Source: Coleofasciculus sp. S288 (lineage in GTDB: Bacteria > Cyanobacteriota > Cyanobacteriia > Cyanobacteriales > Coleofasciculaceae). Taken from it: DNA of 7,858 bases. The notes below the pieces were generated by a model, which had not been told where the DNA came from, searched no databases, and saw only the letters and a list, made by a program, of their open reading frames with translations. Location of the stretch: positions 1-7,858 of the forward strand of contig JAIUYC010000138.1 in NCBI GenBank assembly GCA_020216575.1. The letters run 5' to 3'. Positions 5,639 through 7,858 of this stretch are shown piece by piece. Each line of letters starts with the position of its first letter. Position 1 is the first letter of the stretch. The translations under genes and the position numbers were made by a program.

Positions 5639-7162
5639 ATGACAAAAGAAACCTCATCTAGTTACACCCCTTTAGGCATTTTTTACCGCCATCCTCGGCT
5701 GATGCAAGGACTGAGTTGGCTTGGTGGTCTTGGTCTCCTCAGCAGTGGGTTGGTTGTGGCGCAAACTGAGCCATCCTCAGACACGGCAGTTGCACCGACC
5801 ACTCCGGCAGCACCTGCCCCTGTTAACTCAGCACCCGCCGCACCCGCGCCCGCGCCTAGACCAGCACCTCCAGAACCAATTATCGTGCCAGCTGCACCAG
5901 TCCGACGAGTGGCACCGGCTCCAGTTAGGCGAGCAGCGCCAGAAGCAGTTGCCCCAGTCCGCCGAGCAGCTCCAGCGCCAGAGGTCGCTGCTCCTGTACG
6001 TCCCCCCGTTCCTCCTGCGGCTGCGAAACCAGAAGCTCCAGCTCCCGCCATCGTTGCCCCACAAAGACCCCAACTGGCTGCTCCTAACTTATCGATACCC
6101 GATGCATCGACGATTGTGAAGCCTCCTAAGGTCATTCTCAATCCCTCCCAAATTCAGGAGAGCGCTAAAAATCCAGCTGAACCTACTAATAATTACATCG
6201 ATCGCACCGACTATAGTATTGGCGCGACAACCCGTTACGAAGGACCAGAGCGCGTGGTGCTGACCGAACGGTCAACTGGCTGTAGCACGGTGTTGCCAAA
6301 TGGGCAATTCTCAGGTAGAGGTTGCGGCGTCGCGGCATCCAGACCGGGAACGGCTAACTTGGCGGCTAACGTTGGGCGCTCTGGGCGCATCCTTCCAAAT
6401 TCTCAAGTAGGTTTTCAAGCGCCTCAGCTACAAGGAGTGCCAAGGCTTCCAATGCCACCCGTTGCTAGTGTCGGGTCGATTCAACTTGCCCCCCTGAGAG
6501 CGGGAGCTAATGCTATAACAGCAGTTCGGCCAACAAGGTCTTCTGGTGGAAACTCGGCTTTCCTGCGGAAGGCTACCCCTTTCCCCTTCGCGCAGCGTGT
6601 TGCCAATCATTCCACCCTGCCAGGACAAACGCCAACGGGTCTGTCTTACTACAACCTCGCCACTCGGCCTGTGGGACGCCCTAAAATCAGTGATCAAAGC
6701 TTCATGTTCCCCCTGACCATTCCTGCCTCCATCACGTCACTATTCGGGTGGCGGCTTCATCCGATTACAGGTGAGTACCGCTTCCATGCCGGTACTGATT
6801 TAGGTGCTCCGCAGGGAACCCCTGTCGTTGCTGCTGCTAGCGGTCAAGTTGCCACGGCTGATTATGTGGGTGGCTACGGTCTAACCGTTGTCCTAGAACA
6901 CGAGGAAGGCACGCAAGCCAGTCTCTACGCTCACCTTTCGGAAATCTTTGTCCAACCCGGTGATGTGGTGGAACAGGGAAGTGTGATTGGGCGTGTCGGC
7001 AGCACGGGCAATTCTACCGGTCCTCACCTCCACTTTGAATGGCGGCATCTAACAGCGGATGGTTGGGTCGCGGTGGACGCCAAAGCTCACCTGGAATATT
7101 CTCTGGCTCAACTCGTCAATGCTTTACAGTTTGCGCAGGCAACCCCGCAACGCGGTTTGTAG
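5639..7162 (+). CDS. Secreted M23-family (LytM-type) metallopeptidase with Pro/Ala-rich cationic linker
   Basis: M23 peptidases use a zinc ion to cut peptide cross-links in peptidoglycan. I prefer ATG 5639 (507 aa) over an upstream in-frame GTG at 5618, because the GTG has no ribosome-binding site and its codons overlap the purine-rich leader. In numbering from 5639: a signal peptide ending near VVAQ (about residue 42), a Pro/Ala-rich stretch (about 50-148) with three APVRR units, a conserved-looking segment with two Cys (215 and 229, TGCSTV and GRGCGV), a low-complexity region, and the M23 domain from about 350. Its catalytic set is complete: FHAGTD (His383, Asp387), YAHL (His432) and PHLHFEW (His463, His465), so an active enzyme is expected. 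The long linker could span the thick cyanobacterial peptidoglycan. It lies downstream of birA and upstream of another probable envelope gene. Confidence 0.93.
   Translation: MTKETSSSYTPLGIFYRHPRLMQGLSWLGGLGLLSSGLVVAQTEPSSDTAVAPTTPAAPAPVNSAPAAPAPAPRPAPPEPIIVPAAPVRRVAPAPVRRAAPEAVAPVRRAAPAPEVAAPVRPPVPPAAAKPEAPAPAIVAPQRPQLAAPNLSIPDASTIVKPPKVILNPSQIQESAKNPAEPTNNYIDRTDYSIGATTRYEGPERVVLTERSTGCSTVLPNGQFSGRGCGVAASRPGTANLAANVGRSGRILPNSQVGFQAPQLQGVPRLPMPPVASVGSIQLAPLRAGANAITAVRPTRSSGGNSAFLRKATPFPFAQRVANHSTLPGQTPTGLSYYNLATRPVGRPKISDQSFMFPLTIPASITSLFGWRLHPITGEYRFHAGTDLGAPQGTPVVAAASGQVATADYVGGYGLTVVLEHEEGTQASLYAHLSEIFVQPGDVVEQGSVIGRVGSTGNSTGPHLHFEWRHLTADGWVAVDAKAHLEYSLAQLVNALQFAQATPQRGL
5894..6004 (+). repeat. 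In-gene APVRR coding repeats in the M23 linker
   Basis: Three copies of Ala-Pro-Val-Arg-Arg, followed by a degenerate APVRP copy, are encoded here within the Pro/Ala-rich linker, with copies 8-13 residues apart. The arginine pairs give regularly spaced positive charge, which could bind anionic wall polymers. Composition here also opens long false frames on both strands. Confidence 0.65.
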
Positions 7163-7204
7163 AACGTGAGGTGGCTCTCCCTACCCTGCTTCCCTGAGGG
7201 CTAC

Positions 7205-7214
7205 CGTGTACACG
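7205..7214. repeat. 10-bp perfect palindrome
   Basis: cgtgtacacg is its own reverse complement, 43 bp after the M23 stop codon. It could be a binding site or chance; no second copy was seen in the window. Confidence 0.25.
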
Positions 7215-7229
7215 TATCTCACCCTCACT

Positions 7230-7290
7230 CCCCCAATCCCCCTCTCCATCCTCCCTCCCCCTGCCTTACCAAGGGGGGATTAAGGGGGGT
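7230..7290. repeat. C-rich/G-rich inverted-repeat element between the M23 gene and the right-edge gene
   Basis: cccccaatccccc (7230-7242) can pair with the region 7273-7289 (ggggggatt followed by aagggggg) with a two-base bulge. The right side contains two direct copies of aagggggg (7271-7278 and 7282-7289), and cctt/aagg (7264-7267 / 7271-7274) can form an inner hairpin. The strand asymmetry is extreme: pyrimidine-rich on the left, purine-rich on the right. It resembles dispersed small repeats of cyanobacterial intergenic regions and may also end M23 transcription, though no T-run follows. Confidence 0.55.
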
Positions 7291-7393
7291 AATTCCGATT
7301 TATGCAAGAAGTCTATAGAAGAAAGCAGAACTTATCCTGACTCTCACCTCTAATTGCTGTCAAAGGAAAAGGAGAGTGTGATGGAGTCACGAA

Positions 7394-7858
7394 ATGAGCG
7401 ATCCTTATCTACTAGCGGCAGGTCTACTTACAGCAGGACCTTTATCAGCACCGCCACCGCCCCTCCCCCCAATTCTGCCAAATAACCTTTCAGCACTGCT
7501 AGCCTCAATTGCTGCTAAGGCGTTATCGTCTGTTGAGGCTCCCACGATTGTTCCCCTTGTAGAAACAACGTTTCCTGAATTTAGCCAGCCACAGCCAAGT
7601 CCAGTTCTGATACCCGTTCAAGATACAACAAAACAGAAACTGAATCTGCAACCTGAGTTCAAGCCGCCGTCAACCGTTCTCTCACCCACCTCTGGCAGTC
7701 AACTTTATCAACAAAGATTAACTGCCTTGAAAGCGGGTAAGCTCTATACACGCTTGCCTGCGGATAGCTTCCAATCGGTTTGGGCTAAGGGGACAGTGCC
7801 GCTACAACAGCCGACTCACGAGCAGTGGATACGCCTGTTGGAACAGGAAGCCAAAGCT
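7394..7858 (+). CDS. Probable SGNH/GDSL-type hydrolase, N-terminal 155 residues only (runs off window edge)
   Basis: The start is ATG 7394, with GGAG (7383-7386) exactly 7 nt upstream. The frame is open for 155 codons to the window end. The visible part has a hydrophobic N-terminus (MSDPYLLAAGLLTAGPLSAP), a Pro-rich stretch (PPPPLPPILP, about 20-29), a low-complexity region rich in Pro, Ser and Thr to about residue 100, and then a conserved-looking block GSQLYQQRLTALKAGKLYTR followed by LPADSFQSVW and PTHEQWIRLLEQEAKA (101-155). I associate this block with the segment just before the catalytic GDS motif in cyanobacterial SGNH hydrolases, but the catalytic residues lie beyond the window, so the call comes from memory of the family and is tentative. 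Position after the M23 gene fits an envelope or lipid/polysaccharide esterase role. Confidence 0.55.
   Translation, partial: MSDPYLLAAGLLTAGPLSAPPPPLPPILPNNLSALLASIAAKALSSVEAPTIVPLVETTFPEFSQPQPSPVLIPVQDTTKQKLNLQPEFKPPSTVLSPTSGSQLYQQRLTALKAGKLYTRLPADSFQSVWAKGTVPLQQPTHEQWIRLLEQEAKA

Noticed and set aside
5683..6141. Minus-strand Gly/Ala-rich 152-codon frame, and plus-strand frames in the same stretch
   Set aside because: They are shadows of the Pro/Ala-rich, GC-rich linker of the M23 gene; such composition opens all frames.
1..7858. CRISPR arrays, transposases, integrases, tRNA/rRNA genes and replication origins
   Set aside because: No regularly spaced repeats, no matching protein motifs and no RNA gene consensus were seen on either strand.

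Overview
The window looks like chromosomal DNA from a cyanobacterium. The octamer GCGATCGC (HIP1) occurs seven times (1907, 2589, 3839, 4064, 4127, 4691, 5003), far above chance for an 8-mer in under 8 kb, and this over-representation is a cyanobacterial hallmark. The recognisable proteins also resemble cyanobacterial versions: a secreted serpin, a PgeF-type protein, a BirA without a DNA-binding domain, and a proline-rich LytM/M23 protein. A filamentous or colony-forming species is a guess; no 16S gene or other taxonomic marker is present.

Layout. Positions 1-2058 hold only minus-strand genes, all small or unrecognised: a hypothetical protein cut by the left edge (190 to 1), a 58-residue two-helix membrane protein (626 to 450), a 250-residue protein made of the same two-helix module plus a soluble helical domain (1676 to 924), and a 123-residue membrane protein (2058 to 1687). 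The last two are translationally coupled. The spacers of this part are long and rich in inverted repeats. A divergent spacer (2059-2312) then leads to a plus-strand serpin (2313-3602). The serpin converges on pgeF (minus, 4542 to 3718), with a perfect 15-bp hairpin between them. From pgeF a second divergent spacer leads to a plus-strand series: birA (4667-5524), an M23 peptidase (start at 5639, end 7162), a C-rich/G-rich repeat-like spacer, and the N-terminal 155 codons of a probable SGNH/GDSL-type protein that runs off the right edge.

How the genes may work together. PgeF (peptidoglycan quality or purine nucleoside metabolism), the M23 endopeptidase and perhaps the right-edge hydrolase point to cell-envelope maintenance. 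BirA charges the biotin carrier of acetyl-CoA carboxylase. The serpin is exported or membrane-anchored and has the features of an inhibitory serpin, so it may restrain a protease outside the cytoplasm; no target is visible. The left third is the least explained part. Its two-helix module exists both alone and fused to a soluble domain, the two copies have closely similar ribosome-binding leaders, and the fused form is coupled to another small membrane protein. This is the best candidate for an undescribed membrane system, but its function cannot be read from the sequence.

No rRNA, tRNA, CRISPR array, transposase or integrase gene was seen.
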